A stretch of 64,000 nucleotides of DNA from Muricea muricata (GCA_963855995.1 OY979716.1:45589213-45653212), one strand, 5' to 3'. Positions 21,201 through 33,678 are shown, counted from the first letter of the stretch. The notes: generated from the letters alone by a model not told the origin. Numbers and translations are program-made.

Positions 21201-23371
21201 ACAGACTCCTCTTTCCACAGAAGCATTACATCATCACATGTTTTACCAAGCTCATTTGCTTTCAATGACAGTGTCTTCTGGCATACTGTTAGACCATGTT
21301 TGTGGAGTGTTTCTATTCCCTTTAAATCAAACAATCATGAGCATAAGTATGTAATTCTGGTATCAACCTATTTAAGCACCAAACATCATCAACTATCATG
21401 TGCTTTGGGAGAGTCTAAGGAAAAGAACCTTCTTATTTGTCCATTTATAGTCTAAAAATGAGGTTGTAGAATGTGGGGAGTTAAGGTCATAGGGGAAGAT
21501 GCCCCCATACTTAACTTTGTTTTTTGCACTTTCAGCAAAAACAGTAGGAAATATGCTCTAGTTCCTGATAGCAGAGGAGGCCATAAGTAAAAAAAATTGC
21601 ACCTCAATGTTGAATGATTACTTGCAAAACATTAAGGAACTGGGATTGTATAGAAACAAATTTGATTATGAACAAGAGCTATGATCAATCATACTTAGCA
21701 TGTTTGTTTACACACATACCATTGTTCCTGCACCTGCATGTCGCATTATAAATCCAAGTCTGTAAGCAAAAACAGACATCTGAGGACATCTTGAGAAAAG
21801 GATAATAGCTCCAATAGTTGAAACTACATTGGGATTACAGGTTGCTTTTCTTGACCTATTTGAGTGGCAGACAGATGCAAGGGTCTTTGAAGTCAATGGG
21901 GCCATGCACTTAAACTCCTTTTCAAATTTACTTAACTGAAAGTTTGTGAGTCCATGAACTCCAGTATTTTTAAGAACACAATTGGATTTCTTTTTGCACA
22001 TTTCTTGACACTCCTTGTCCATGATGGTCAAAAACATGTCTTCAATAATCTTTCTCCTTTCTTCATTCTCCAGAGCAAGTTTAAACGCTGTGCAATAAAT
22101 CCCATGAGCCAAGTTTATGATAACAGACGCAATGTTCTTGTCATCCACATTGATCGTTCTATTGCCTGAGGGATACTTTATGTTGACCTGCAAATGAGAA
22201 CGATGTTTTGTTACTTTTTTGTCAGTCATATCAAATAAATAAATATTCATCATATGTATATAATATACAACATAATGATTATTCTTTTAAGTGTTGACTA
22301 TTTAGCAGTGCAGTATAAAAACGCATAAATGGAAAGCAGCTTTAAAAATAAATCTCACGTGTCAATAATTGATAGTTGTTTACATTTTGATATTTAAAAT
22401 GCGCAATGTATATGGCTTCAGTGTTTTGTTGTGTTTAACTTGGTTTTTTGTCTAATCTAATTTACTTTTCGGCCAAAAATGTGCGCTTTGGTTACTAGCT
22501 ATGAATCGAAATCTGAAGCTAAATATATCCAACCAAAATATTTCAAATAGCAAGTTTCAATTTAAACAACTGATAAATATTATACAGGTCAATTTTTGTG
22601 CATAATACAGGTAAATTTTTCTGCATATTTCAGCACGTAAATAGTTATCAATAAATTTGCACTCTTTATGAAGGTAACATTTGATTGTCTCTATTTGTTT
22701 TAAGTATATTCTCCCATACTTTATATTCTGCGACAAAAACAATATGTCAATATGTTACAGTACCTCTACCTAACGCGAACATTCTTCATTTTCAATTGGC
22801 GCTTGTTGATGACACGCACGATCATTTACATCTTGATCAACATATAGCGGCGTGAAATCCAAATAGAGTAATGTTGAGTTAAAGATTCGAATAAAGGCCC
22901 TCTCGCTTTTTTTCTTGGACGATGTGGACTTGACTTAGCACATCTTTTGATGACCTCAACAACTTGTACATTTGACCTCGCCTTTGGCGATGTACATTTC
23001 AGTTTTAAACTGTCATCTGGCGTTCGCGAATTCAAAGTAGAATATTTAGTCCGTAATTCTTTCAGGTCGGCTTCAAGTACTGAATATCGCTTAGTCAGAG
23101 AGTCGATTCTGCGAAAACAGGACTTGCACAAACGACACGAATTTTGATCAATGTTTATGCGACATTCTAACAATTTTTCAAGTTTCTCTTGAACACCTTC
23201 ACACGTTTTCAAGTTATATGTGCACCTTATACCAACTAGTATAGTCCCACAGCATAAACATGCAGAATCTTTATCAACCGTTCTATGGCGCCTTCCTATT
23301 TTTATAGGAGTACACTTTGTGGGAAAGTTTTCTTTATCGTAATCTTTGTTCGTAGTTCGCCAAAAATTCAT
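18212..23371 (-). CDS. Academ-like transposase, multi-exon (Cys-rich finger plus DUF6589-like core)
   Basis: Exons inferred from frame and splice signals: 23371-about 22835, 22189-about 21720, 21320-about 20480, 20053-about 19773 and about 19345-18212, about 1100 aa. Exon 1 has nine Cys, including CLCC, RLCKSC and spaced single Cys (Cys8-type finger). Exon 3 carries IVGDNVD and HYFNLVAF, and exon 4 LGVLPKNE and FGGDQLTEERAR; both Asp are candidate catalytic residues. Exon 5 has a C2H2-like CSKTFKYSKCRINHENEKH and LLRAWKFFTYLFHLKGHNKY. The start of exon 5 (19320-19400) may need a shifted acceptor or contain a 1-nt lesion. The terminal stop is at 18212. Confidence 0.7.
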
Positions 23372-23477
23372 TTCTGTGTGCAGCGTAAAATTCCCGCGTA
23401 ATTAACGAACGCGGGAGAGATACTTATTTGCGGAAAACCAGAAAGGGCGGAGCAACCGTTGCGCATGCTCAAATGGA

Positions 23478-23562
23478 AAAGAACACAATTTCGGCAGAGT
23501 GTCGTTTTCCTTCGCCCTCGCCGCCCCCAGAAGGAAGGAAAATGACGCTCTGCTAGCAGGGT
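23478..23562 (-). repeat. Right TIR of the Academ-like transposon
   Basis: Reverse complement of 15032-15116; followed by one nucleotide and then the right copy of the 9-bp duplication at 23564-23572. Confidence 0.9.
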
Positions 23563-23572
23563 AACGACGATG

Positions 23573-24648
23573 TAACTGAGAGAGCATTTCATCTTGTGCA
23601 ACAGGATCGCATTCCTGTGCTGTTCAATAGGTTCGAATAATACGAGTGCCACACACCCAGGATCTCAAATATGTCCTGGCGTACAAGTCCATCTCTGGAT
23701 CGTGTATAGAGTGCATCGTCTGTTGGGCTTTGTGATGTGTTTCAAGATTAAGGAAGAAGAAAGACGAAGTCTCTCCTTCTTCGGCCCATTGGCAACGAGC
23801 GCGCACCTGTGCCCCTCGTGCAGAGCGATGCCTCGCAATTCCTGCTGGACTTCACATAATTTGCCAAATGCAGTTCGATCCTCCTGGTCGAACGATCTTT
23901 TCAATTTATGCATTTAGCATGTGAGAGAGGTTTTCCGGCTCCGTTGGTCGGCAACTTTCGAATGAGAATACAAACGAGTAACCTCTCTCAGATAAAATTT
24001 ACCCTGATCCCACCAGTCCATAAGGGAGGCAAAATCTTCATGATCTTCTAGGGACTGCCAATGGGACCAGAAAGAGCTCACCAGGCTGACGTACTCGGGA
24101 TCTTTAAGGAGGGAAGTATTGAATTTCCACACTCCTGGACCCGAGTCGATCTTCGGTAATAGATGGAATTTTACCAAAAGGTACTGATGGTCTGTGAGGA
24201 ATGACGGATGGTATTCGCATTCCTCAATCAAGTCAGCCATAGCTGTTGGAGCCCACACCATGTCTATTCGCGACGCACGATCATCCGATCCGTGCGTCCA
24301 CGAATATGCTATGCATTTTGGATGTAGATGATGCCATAGCGCGTAAGTTTGTGTGCAGGACATGGGCGACTCCAATGCAGCAACACTCTCACGTCTATGC
24401 GCAAAGCGATTAGGATCGTGAGAGGGATCTCTCATTCTATCCACTTCTGGATGGAGAACGGAGTTAAAATCGCCCCCAATAAAAAACGGGGCGCAATAGA
24501 ACAATTAAGTTTGTCAGTGATGTAAAATAACGATTTCGCTCCGGGTTCGTGTTCGGAGCGTATAAAGAGACAAAACTTAATTGATTCTCCCCAAAGTCTA
24601 TAAATAATTGTATAAAGCGGCCATGTTCGTCTTTGATGATCCTTTTCA
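23573..24648 (-). pseudogene. B2 ORF2, endonuclease and linker part
   Basis: Endonuclease C-terminal half (GGDFNSVLHPEVDRM, RIDMVWAPTAM, TDHQYLLVKF) and linker (GPGVWKFNTSLL, MDWWDQGKFYLREV) up to the point where the Academ element inserted. A frameshift near 24500 separates GGDFN from the upstream part (SFVSLYAPNTNPERN). The first approximately 90 residues of the endonuclease are absent. Confidence 0.75.
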
Positions 24649-24893
24649 GGGTATGGCGGGCCCTGGATGGGGGTTTGATAGTGGGTAGCGACGCTCAAGC
24701 GTGGAGCTCAAGCATGAGGTAGTTGTTGGGGTTCCTACAATGGGGTTCCTTGTAGTTGTGTGCCCGCAAAAGGGTGTACGTAGTTCGCGATGAGAGCTGC
24801 GAGATGTTAACCGGGTTGTCAGAAGATACCCTAATGCCCAGCTCGTCGCTACCCACTATCAAACCCCCATCCAGGGCCCGCCATACTCTGAAA
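24649..24893. repeat. Fold-back inverted repeat at the B2/B3 junction
   Basis: 24649-24695 and 24847-24893 are inverted copies (about 47 bp, one mismatch noted) of the ORF2 stretch encoding RVWRALDGG...GSDEL, separated by about 150 bp. The first copy abuts B2. Confidence 0.85.
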
Positions 24894-27228
24894 AGGAGCT
24901 GATAAAAGGTGGGCAGAGATCGTAAAACGCGACGAGGCTGAGCAGTTAAAAGTGTGTTGCGTGGCTCTAAATTAAAGGTAACTTTAAAGAAGTAAACAAA
25001 AAAGGTCTTCCAACGCCCGTCGAAAGAAACAAAAAAACGTTTGAGCCACTGCAACGCAAATGCTTCAGCTTTATAACGGTAATTTACTACCCCAAAGCCA
25101 CCCTGAGCTTTGGGGAGAGTTACTGTGGTTCGGGCCACTTGGTCACGTTTGCCAGACCAAAAGAAGGTCCAAACAGCCTTATCAATGCGTTTCCCCACCC
25201 AACCTGGAATGGGGAAAATGTGACACAAGTGATATAGTTGACTAAGTGCAAGGGTGTTTATGACAACTGCCTTCCCCTGAAAAGACAGTTGTTGCCCGGA
25301 CCCCGACCCAAGCCGAGTCTCCAAACTGGAGACGACTGGCTCCCAGGTTGGGGTGGTGTAATCACCAACGCTGAAGGTCGCACCGAGCAGTGGTAGTTTT
25401 TTGACCCACTGTAGCCCATACGGGGTATCGGTACGATCCTTCCAGGAACAGCCCACATAACCTTCGACTTGCCTCTATTTAGTTTGGTGCCAGAGGCCCT
25501 CTCGTATGTAGAATAAACTGAGAAGGTCTCCTCTATTGACTGCTCTGTAGTGACGGCTACAGTGGTGTCGTCCGCGTAGCCGAAGCACTTGTGCCTCTCC
25601 ACCGAGTGGGGGATGGTCATGCCCTGAATGTTCGGAGATGCACGAATGCACTCCGCTAGCACTTCGATGAAGAGGACGTACAATAGAGGAGACAGAGGGC
25701 ACCCCTGGCGCACACCCCTAGTGGGGTTAAAAAAAGAAGACATCCAACCATTTATAATAACGGCCGATTGGATGTCCGTATAACATAAGCAAACCCAGTT
25801 GCGAAACTGCGGTCCAAAGTTAAAAGTCTCGAGTATGCGGAGCAGGAATCCCCAATCCACGCGATCGAATGCCTTCTCCTGGTCTAATGAGAGAAGGGCG
25901 AGGGGAATATCTTCCCGCTCCACATACTCTAACAAATCTCGCACCCCGGCGAGATTTTCGCTGATCGTCCGGCCTCGCACAGCGCACGTCTGGTCTGGAC
26001 CAATTATAGAAGACATGACACCAAGAAGGCGCCCCGAAATAGCTCTCGTAGCGATCTTGTAATCTACATTCAAGAGGCTAATGGGGCGCCAATTCTTGGT
26101 GTCGAGAGGGTCGTTCTTCTTGTAAAGGACTACGATGAGTCCCCGGCGCTGAGAGGTGGAAAGCTGGCCTGCCTCAAAAGCTGCATTGAGGACTGTTTCG
26201 ACTCCAGGTTCAAGAAATATGAGGAGGATGTCTCTCCCTCCTCTGCCCACTGACATCGGGCACGAACCTGGGCCCCTTTGGCCTTATACAGAGCGATGTC
26301 TCTCAACTCCTGCTGGACTGCGCACAGGCGTGTAAAGGCCGTTCGATCTCCCCGATCAAACGCCTTTTGTAAATTGTTGATTTATTTTGTGAGAGAGGCC
26401 TTCCTGGTGCGTTTTTCGACGGCTTTAGCTCGTTCGTAGGTTCTGGAGACCTCTCTCACATAGAATTTGCCCTGGTCCCACCAGTCCATCAGGGATGGAA
26501 AATTGGCATGATTTTAGTTGGCAGGTATTGGTGGTCGCTAAGGAAGAATGTGTGATACTCGCACTTTGTGATGTTATTACTTAATGCTGTTGGAGCCCAC
26601 ACCATGTCGATCCGCGACGCCTGGGTACCGTCCCCATGCGTCCACGAGTACGCCGTGCGCCCTGGGTATAATTGGCGCCACAGCGGGTAGGTTTGCGTGA
26701 ACGACATGAGGGACTCCAACGCAGCGTTGCTTTCCCGTTGCTAGCAGCAGGCCCAGCAACGTAAGTGGGATCTCGCATCCTATCCTTAGCTGGGTCTAAC
26801 ACCGAATTAAAATCACCGGCCACAAAGGTTGGCCGGGATAGATCAATTAGTCCAGTTAGACTGGCAAAAAAGGTATTATGCGTCGGATTGCGATTCGGCG
26901 CGTACAAGGAAACAAAACTAGCCTGGCCTTCGCCGAAGTCCACAACGGCCTGAATGTAGCGGCCATCTTCATCCTTGATGATTTTAGTGATTTTATATTT
27001 GTCTTTGACAAGGATGGCGACGCCTGCACTCTTTGATTTTAATGAAGAGGAGGCGACACGATAGCCGCTGTTAGCGAACCACTTTCTGGCAGACTCGTGC
27101 GAAGGGGAGTGGGTCTCCTGGAGACACACCACGTCCGCCTTCATACACCTAAGCCAGTCTACCAGAGCAGTTCGCTTTAGATGGTCGTTCAGACCGTTAA
27201 TGTTGAGTGAGATGATCTTGAGATCCAT
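24696..27228 (-). pseudogene. B3 ORF2, deleted
   Basis: ATG 27228 starts MDLKIISLNINGLNDHLKRT and the endonuclease runs to about 26600 (GDFNSVLDP, SDHQYL) with a frameshift. A deletion at about 26515 removes the segment before the MDWWDQGKFY linker. A second deletion at about 26195 fuses linker (EPGVET) to RT (VLNAAFEAGQL). RT is otherwise good: SLDQEKAFDRVDW, RGVRQGCPLSPLLY, YADD. It ends in the thumb region at the fold-back junction. Confidence 0.75.
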
Positions 27229-29820
27229 TATCGGACTCCAAGAAAGGTGCAGGCAGCTCCATAAGGAGCTCTAGACATTGCGGATCGGTGAGGATCGCCC
27301 TGTTAATGACCTCGATCGTGTCCAGCGGCTCCGACTCCGACTGGGACGCGGAGGCCACAGGGGCCCCACCGATCAACGTCTCAAACCTCCCCGTTGATGA
27401 TGCTGGGGAGGGAAAATTCAGGTTAGGATGGGAAAGAGCCCAACGTCAACTCATCTCCCTCCTCCACCGATGGAAACAAGCTGCTGTGGAATGGGCGTGG
27501 GGTTTCCCACCCCGTGTTGGTAACCACAGCAGCAACGTTTGAGGACTGGGAGAGAGAGTCAGACGTCGACTCGGTCTCCAAGCGAGAAAGAGGGGAGGAG
27601 ACTGGCGGAATCTCGCACCCCTCAACTAAATTATTATTTGGAACCCGGGTCGACGTGACCCCAGAACCAGTATTGTTGTTATTACTTGGAACTGGGCTTG
27701 ACGTGACCCCAGAACCAGTGTTGTTATTATTACTTGGAACTGGGATCAACGTGACCCCAGAACCAGCAGAAAGGTTATAGGTGGGAACTGGGACCAATGT
27801 GACCCCAGATCCAATATTATTATTATTGATATGCATGTCAGTGGAAACTGAGGCCGGCGTGGCTCCATTTTCCATGCCTAAGTTAGGGGAGGAGACTGGC
27901 GGCATCTCACTCCCCTCAGCTAGTGCGTTGATAAGACTAGGAGGGTCCGAGACCAACATGGCCTCAGGCCCAGAATCAGACTGAGGGGAGGAGACCGGCG
28001 GAATCTCCCCCACCGTAGCGATGGTATGGCTATGCCAGGGGGAGGAGACTGGCGGCATCTCACTCCCCCTGCTTGTTGTAAGTGCAGGACAGTCCACGCT
28101 TAGGGGGTCCACGACACTGGACCCCGACAAACACTCGTCCACGGCCTCGACCGTTGGTGTTAAATTTGAACGCCATCTCTTGCGTTCCTGGCTGCGCTGC
28201 GTCAAGGGGACATCGTCGTCCTCCTGCAGCGAGTCAAACTTGCATTTGCTAGGCCCCCGGGGGGGGGACAAGGGAGAGGGCATGAAGCACCTCGATACGC
28301 CCTTGTCCACTCTGATTGTACTGAGGAGGCACTGGCAGTAACTGTTGATGTTGAGACAGTCGTTAGCGTAAAAGAGAACTGCTCGACCGAGGGAGCAGCA
28401 ACGCCAGAGGCAACATCCTCTGGTGCGCTTACCAGGACCGACTTGGCCCTGGTTGACCTTACACTACTCGGACGAGCAGAACCCTTATAATTGAATGACG
28501 CTGGCGTGGCCGTGGCGAGCGTTGCCACGTTGGCGATGGACTGCACCTGCTGGGCCAGAGACTTGAAATCAGCCTCTGAATCGGAATCTCTTATTTCCCC
28601 TGGCTCCAGATCTTCTAATTGGCGCTGGCATGCCAAACACCTGGCGTAGCGCAGCCAGGTGACTAGCTGGGGGGAGATGTTGATATTGTGTTTTTTGGTG
28701 TATTGTTTATAGTAATAGGAGACTGGACTGCTCTCAGACCAGCCTCGCCAGGAACAGAAGGGGCAGTCTCATCCTGTGGATCCATAGCGACCACCTTAAC
28801 TCCCGTTCCCTTTGCTGACCAGCCCTTAGCTTTGCCAGCCTCACTATTGTTCTTTGATGGAGAAGGAGGCTGCGTATCCATAAGGTCAGCCTCTCCAGGG
28901 GCGCTATGGACAGTTTTGGCTGCTTCAGCCTTTGCCCCCTTTGACGACTGACCCAGTGATGTGTCAGCCTCCTTAACAATACTATTATGTTTTATGTGCG
29001 AGGTGGACCCCAACGCGGCAGCTTTCGAGGGAGCCAACTTGGCAGCCCTCGACGGGTTGATCTTTTCCCGGAGATCCACCTGCTGTTGCTTAGCAAGGGC
29101 AGAGACAATACGCTCTGACCCTTGAATTTGTATTTTGAGGTCCTCATGACCTTGTTTGTTCTTAATATTTTTATTATTATTGCCATCCTGATTAGGTTGT
29201 TTAATTTTGGCTGACTTCTGGGCCCGCCGAGACTTTGGGCAGTCCTTGCTCGCATGCCCCACCTCCTGGCACACGAAACAAGTTGGTGGCTGCCCGTGGT
29301 AACGGAAGGACACCATGAAGCCCCCAATATTGATGGTAGCAGGGATGGCTTTAGTTAAGACCATGGACACCCTACGGATGCCGGAGCGAACGGACTCAAA
29401 GCCCTTCACTTTTAGGTGTTGAACACAGATTACTCTCCTGTAGGGTGCCAAGGTTTCATACAAAATATTATTCTGCATCTGGAGAGGGGCACGGTCGACT
29501 AAAATGGATTTGACCTCCTCAAAAGCAGGCAGGGGCTGCAGATGGATTCCCCTGAACGAAATACCGTTAATGTCGGCAGCATGCCGATCAGAACTTCTAT
29601 GGAATTCGACTCTGAATTTAAAGGGAGACAAGGCTTGCACAGCTGCAACCTTGCACTCCCCAATTGAATTTATGATTTCTTTTCTCAGCTGCGGTATTTT
29701 GCTGGATCTTATCAACTTTGATGGAATTGTAACCACCGAAGTGGTCTGATTCCACCGCTGGAAATCCGCAGCTGAGAAGGTAACTATTTTTTGTGTGTTG
29801 TTACTCTGGCTGGTAGTCAT
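27197..29820 (-). pseudogene. B3 ORF1, frameshifted
   Basis: ATG 29820 (MTTSQSNNTQKIVTFSAADF) opens a 385-codon intact N-terminal part with the RRM-like core (TLAPYRRVICVQHLKVKGF) and a good knuckle CFVCQEVGHASKDC, then a Lys/Ala-rich stretch. Frames shift near 28660 and 28260. The C-terminal part (28310-27423) has repeated EMPPVSSP and GSGVT(L/S)-PVPSNNNN units, a coding minisatellite at about 27640-27840. The end is frameshifted relative to B7. Confidence 0.75.
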
Positions 29821-30561
29821 GGTTCAGAATAAGCAAAGAAGGGAATTAATAGAAATATATACAGAAAAATCCAGTACAAACACACACTTTCTCTAATGAA
29901 AATAAATTAGAGAAATAAAACAAAAACAAGAGAAAATACTGGATAAACAAACAAATTCCCAACAAAAACAAAACTTAACTTAATGAACCTACTATTAAAA
30001 GGCCTCTGTGCAATTGCGAACAATTGTCCCACAGACAACTACGACCTTTTAATAGACTACCGATAGTATTTACCTAATGTAAATACTATCAAAGACGTGC
30101 TCAAAACCTGAAGGTAAAAGATGACCAAGAACCCCAACAGGAAGCGTCAAAGAAACCAGAAGAAAGTGATCCCTGACCTTTGAGTCTGAGAGCCTGACTC
30201 GACCGGCCCAACCACAGAAAAAACTAGTACCCTCTATCTAAATGTCTTACACTATGTGCAATATATGGAGGGAGTTGCCCTGCTAGTCAGGAACAATGGA
30301 AGAACCAGCGAACTGGTTAAAAAAGAAAAATAGGGGGATTTGTTGCCAGTCGGACAAACTGAGGCTATGCCCTCAGCCGGACTGAACAACGGAAGTAAAC
30401 TACAAGAAAGTGTAAGCGGAATGGAGTGTCTACACCAAGCACAATGAAGGGGGTGTAGCTAGTTGAGTCCGGCACAGTGGTGTTAAGGGCTCCAATCCCT
30501 GGCATGGACATCCACAACTGCCCGGTCGAAGACACTGAATGCGAGTACAAGTGACTCGCGT
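29821..30561 (-). other. B3 5' UTR
   Basis: Nested inverted repeat: outer arms 29992-30002 and 30045-30055, inner CTGTGCAATTG arm at 30006-30016 with a four-base loop. The 5'-terminal hairpin GCGAGT-CACTTGT-ACTCGC is at 30541-30559. No coding sequence. Confidence 0.6.
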
Positions 30562-30572
30562 CAGGTAAGTTT
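30562..30572 (-). other. Retained U1 target motif between B4 and B3
   Basis: Minus AAACTTACCTG then ACG; U1 nt 1-11-like, directly between the B4 3' end and the B3 5' hairpin. Confidence 0.75.
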
Positions 30573-30929
30573 ATATTTTAAAGATGGCGATTCCGTCCCT
30601 ACTGAGGGAGCGTGCAATGGAATGCCATATTTCAGGTTGTGCACCCGCACGCAAACGACTGAGGAGTCGAGCCCCAACCCTGACTAAATATGTACACTGG
30701 CACATATTTAGCGCTAACATTCAAGACAAAAGGACATATTGACGAACGGGACAGTAAACAGGACAGAAAACAACATAAGCACAAAACAAACATAAATTGC
30801 GTGCCTAATTCGATGATGATTACATGCCCCTACAATTAAAAAGCTAAAATAAGCTAACTAGACTAAACCCGTGGATGGAGTGACACGCTAAGGTCACACC
30901 GGGATTAAAAAGAGAATAAAAAAGGACAC
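30573..30929 (-). other. B4 3' UTR
   Basis: U1A-site hairpin 30584-30628 (ATGGC/GCCAT, core TCCCT/AGGGA at 30596-30609), ATTGCAC present. T-arm-like hairpin at 30660-30676 with one G-T pair. Confidence 0.6.
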
Positions 30930-33678
30930 TCAGAAGGTAAAGACCAATTCTGTACCCTCAAAGTGCCCCAAAGAACTGCGGGCAAGCCACTCCCGCTCAA
31001 ATTTGAGCAGGAGACTTACACCGCTTCTTAGAAGACCCAATATAAATTTAATCTTGGCTATAGCCTGACTAAGGCATTTTGATGCGATGGGCATCCTCTG
31101 ACGGAAACGGAAGTCGCAACGGGCAACCCAGATGGTGTGTTTCATGACTAACAACATGAAGATGATGATAGATGGGATTGCCCGCCGACTAACTTCCGAA
31201 AATCCGAACAGCAACTCCTCCACAGTGAAACGACCAGCAATGGGGCTGATATGATGTAATTGCTGGAACAACCATGCAACTAGGATTTGAGCTAGTTGAC
31301 ACTCAAAAAAGAGGTGTTCCAGCGTTTCGTCCCCTGCCTTGCAAAAGCAAAGACTGTCAACATGTGCCATCCTAAAACGATGCGCCAAGCGAGCCCCAGT
31401 GTATAAAATTCCATGGGCTATCTGCCAATTGAGGTCGATTACCTTACGGTCCAGATTGCAGATGTGCAGCTGACTCCAAGTTTGGCGCCAGTGCAACGGA
31501 CGGTAAGTTGTCAGGAATTTGTCAACACAGTGGGGCTGCTTGTAGCTGCGCGATCGTAATGCGTTGTAGGTGTTTCTGGAGGAGAGCTGCTCAAGTGGAA
31601 TAGGAGCGTCAGAGAATGCTAAAATACTTAAAACCCCACCAGTCACTTCGCCCCCATCCAAGGCCCGCCATACCTTGAACAGGAGCTGATAAAAGGTGGG
31701 GAGGGTTACTGTTAAGTGGCGAGGCTGCGAAGATAAAAGGGCAGCCCTTGGCTTTAAATTAAAAGTGGAAGAAACAAAAAAGGTAAAAAAAGACTTCCAT
31801 TTGCTCACCGAAGGAGCAAAAAAGCGTTTCAGCCACTGTAAGATAAAAGATTCCGCTTTGAGGGCGAAATTGATCACCCCAAACCCACCTTGGGACTTGG
31901 GGAGGGTTACAGTGGTCTGAGCAACCAAATCACGTTTGCCTGACCAGAAAAATGACCAGATGGCTTTGTTGATGCGTTTCTCTGCCCACGGAGAAATGAC
32001 AAAAACGTGGCAGAGATGCCATATCTGGGACAGGGCCAAAGTGTTGATTACGACTGTCTTACCCTGAAAGGACAGTTGCCTGCCCGACCACGCCATAAGG
32101 CGTTTCTCTAATTTAGCTACGGCTGGCTCCCACGTTGGGATGGTGTAGTCACCAATGCTGAAGATCGCACCGAGCAACGGGAGTTGTTTCACCCAACGCA
32201 ACCCATGAGGGGCGTCGGTGCGATCCTTCCAGGAACCAGCCCATAGACCCTTTGATTTTCCCCAGTTTAATTTGGCACCGGAGGCTCTTTCATATGTGGA
32301 GTAAATATTAAAGGTCTCCGTTATAGAATCATCTGTGGTAGCCGCGACAGTTGTGTCGTCTGCGTACCCCGAACTCCTAAATTCCTCCAAAGAATTGGGA
32401 AGCGCTATACCCCTGAGCTTCGGAGACGTCCGAAGACAGACGGCAAGTACCTCGATGGTAATAACATAAAGGAGCAGGGATAGTGGACACCCTTGTCGCT
32501 ATTTTATAGTCTACATTAAGTAGACTGATAGGCCTCCAGTTCTTGGTTTCGAGAGGGTCGTCTTTCTTATATAGTACTATGATGAGCCCTCGGTGCTGAG
32601 AGGTGGAAAGCTGGCCGGTCTCAAACGCAAGGTTGAGGACACGGACCAGATCAGCGCCGAGAGCGTCCCAAAAAGCAACGTAGAACTCCATGGGAAAACC
32701 ATCGGAGCCCGGTGTCTTACTGCGACTCATGCCCATAAGGGCCTGAAAACACTCGTCCACAGTAAGACACCCTTCACATGAAGCCCGTTCATTAGAGTCA
32801 AGGCGGCATGTCAATTTGGCCAAGAGTTCATCTTGGGCCACAGGGTCACACTGTATTGCAGTAAAAAGGTCTTTGTAGTAATTCCGCCAGACACCCACGA
32901 TGGCAAAAGGGTCGTGGCAGACTGCACCGGTGTTGGGGTCCCTGATTGACCTCATGACTTGTTTGGCATGCTTCTTTGTTGGCATGTTAAGAAAGTAGGA
33001 CGAAGAGGTCTCCCCTTCCTCCACCCACTGGCAATGAGCACGGACTTCGGCTCCACGAGCTTCATGGAGTGCAATGCGACAGAGTTCCTGTTGAACTTGG
33101 CATAGCGCTGCGAAGGAGGCCTGATCACCGGCCTCAAAAAAGGCTTGCAACTCTCGCATCCATTTTAAAAGTGAGGCTTTATTGCTGCGTTGTTGTGCAG
33201 CCTTGGATTTAGAGTATGATTGAGTAACCTCACGAAGGTAGAATTTGCCTTGATCCCACCAGTCCAACAAGGACGCAAAATCCTCATGATCTTTATATGT
33301 CTCCCAGAAGGACCAAAACGATTTTACTAGTGCAACATACTCTGGAATTATAGGATCACGAAAATTGCACTTGACAAATAAGTATTGGTGATCTGAGAAA
33401 AAGGAAGGGAAATCATCATCATCGTGGATGATTTTATCGATTTTGTATGTATCTTTTACTAAGATGGCTGTGCCACCACTTTTATTTGTGAAACAAGACG
33501 AGGCAGCATGAAAGCCAGAGTTGCGAAACCACCATCTAATAGACTCATGGGAAGGTGCATGCGTCTCCTGAAGGCAAACGACATCCACCTTCATACAGTG
33601 GAGCCAATCAATAAAGGCAGTTCGCTTTCTATGATCATTAAGACCGTTGATGTTAATGGATATTATATTAAAATTCAT
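30930..33678 (-). pseudogene. B4 ORF2, deleted
   Basis: ATG 33678 (MNFNIISININGLNDHRKRT); the ATG overlaps the ORF1 stop as ATGA. The endonuclease is cut by a deletion at about 33410, which joins a DDD stretch to SDHQYLFVK. Linker and early RT continue open to about 32500 (433 codons), where a deletion removes RT blocks up to just before YADD. The frame 32390-30930 (486 codons) contains YADD, thumb and CFCKAGDETLEHLFFEC and ends ELVFTF. It is well preserved apart from the deletions. Confidence 0.8.

Larger units (their letters stand above)
15031..23563. mobile_element. Academ-like (AcademH) DNA transposon, 8.5 kb, probably complete
   Basis: Seen: 85-bp nearly identical TIRs, a 9-bp TSD (ACGACGATG), a plus-strand RecQ-like SF2 helicase and a convergent minus-strand multi-exon protein with a Cys-rich N-terminus and a DUF6589-like core. 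From memory, the AcademH lineage in animals and fungi couples an SF2 helicase with a Cys8 zinc-finger transposase and makes 9-10 bp duplications. The helicase is uninterrupted and the TIRs match closely, suggesting recent activity. It sits in the linker region of B2 ORF2. The class is inferred from motifs only. Confidence 0.75.
12361..24648 (-). mobile_element. B2: U1-targeted LINE, 5'-truncated and split by an Academ transposon
   Basis: The 3' UTR (12361-12783) and ORF2 C-terminal two thirds (12784-15030) are interrupted by the 8.5-kb transposon at 15031-23563. ORF2 resumes at 23573 and runs up to the endonuclease middle, where it stops at 24648 against an inverted fragment of B3. ORF1 and the 5' UTR are missing. 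Sequence is intermediate between the alpha and beta subfamilies. Confidence 0.75.
24649..30561 (-). mobile_element. B3: U1-targeted LINE (beta subfamily), 3'-truncated
   Basis: 5' hairpin at 30541-30559 next to U1 motif 30562-30572, 5' UTR 29821-30561, ORF1 27197-29820, ORF2 from ATG 27228 with two internal deletions. The ORF2 C-terminus and 3' UTR are lost; the left end is a fold-back (24649-24695 is an inverted copy of 24847-24893). Confidence 0.75.

Noticed and set aside
15031..23563. Helitron or P-element identity for the large DNA transposon
   Set aside because: Long TIRs and a TSD exclude Helitron; the helicase is RecQ-like, not Pif1. P elements make 8-bp TSDs and lack a helicase, and the N-terminal Cys pattern is not THAP-like.
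27640..27840. CRISPR-like spaced repeats
   Set aside because: Units are directly contiguous, in frame in ORF1 and degenerate; no spacers, no cas genes, and the genome is animal.
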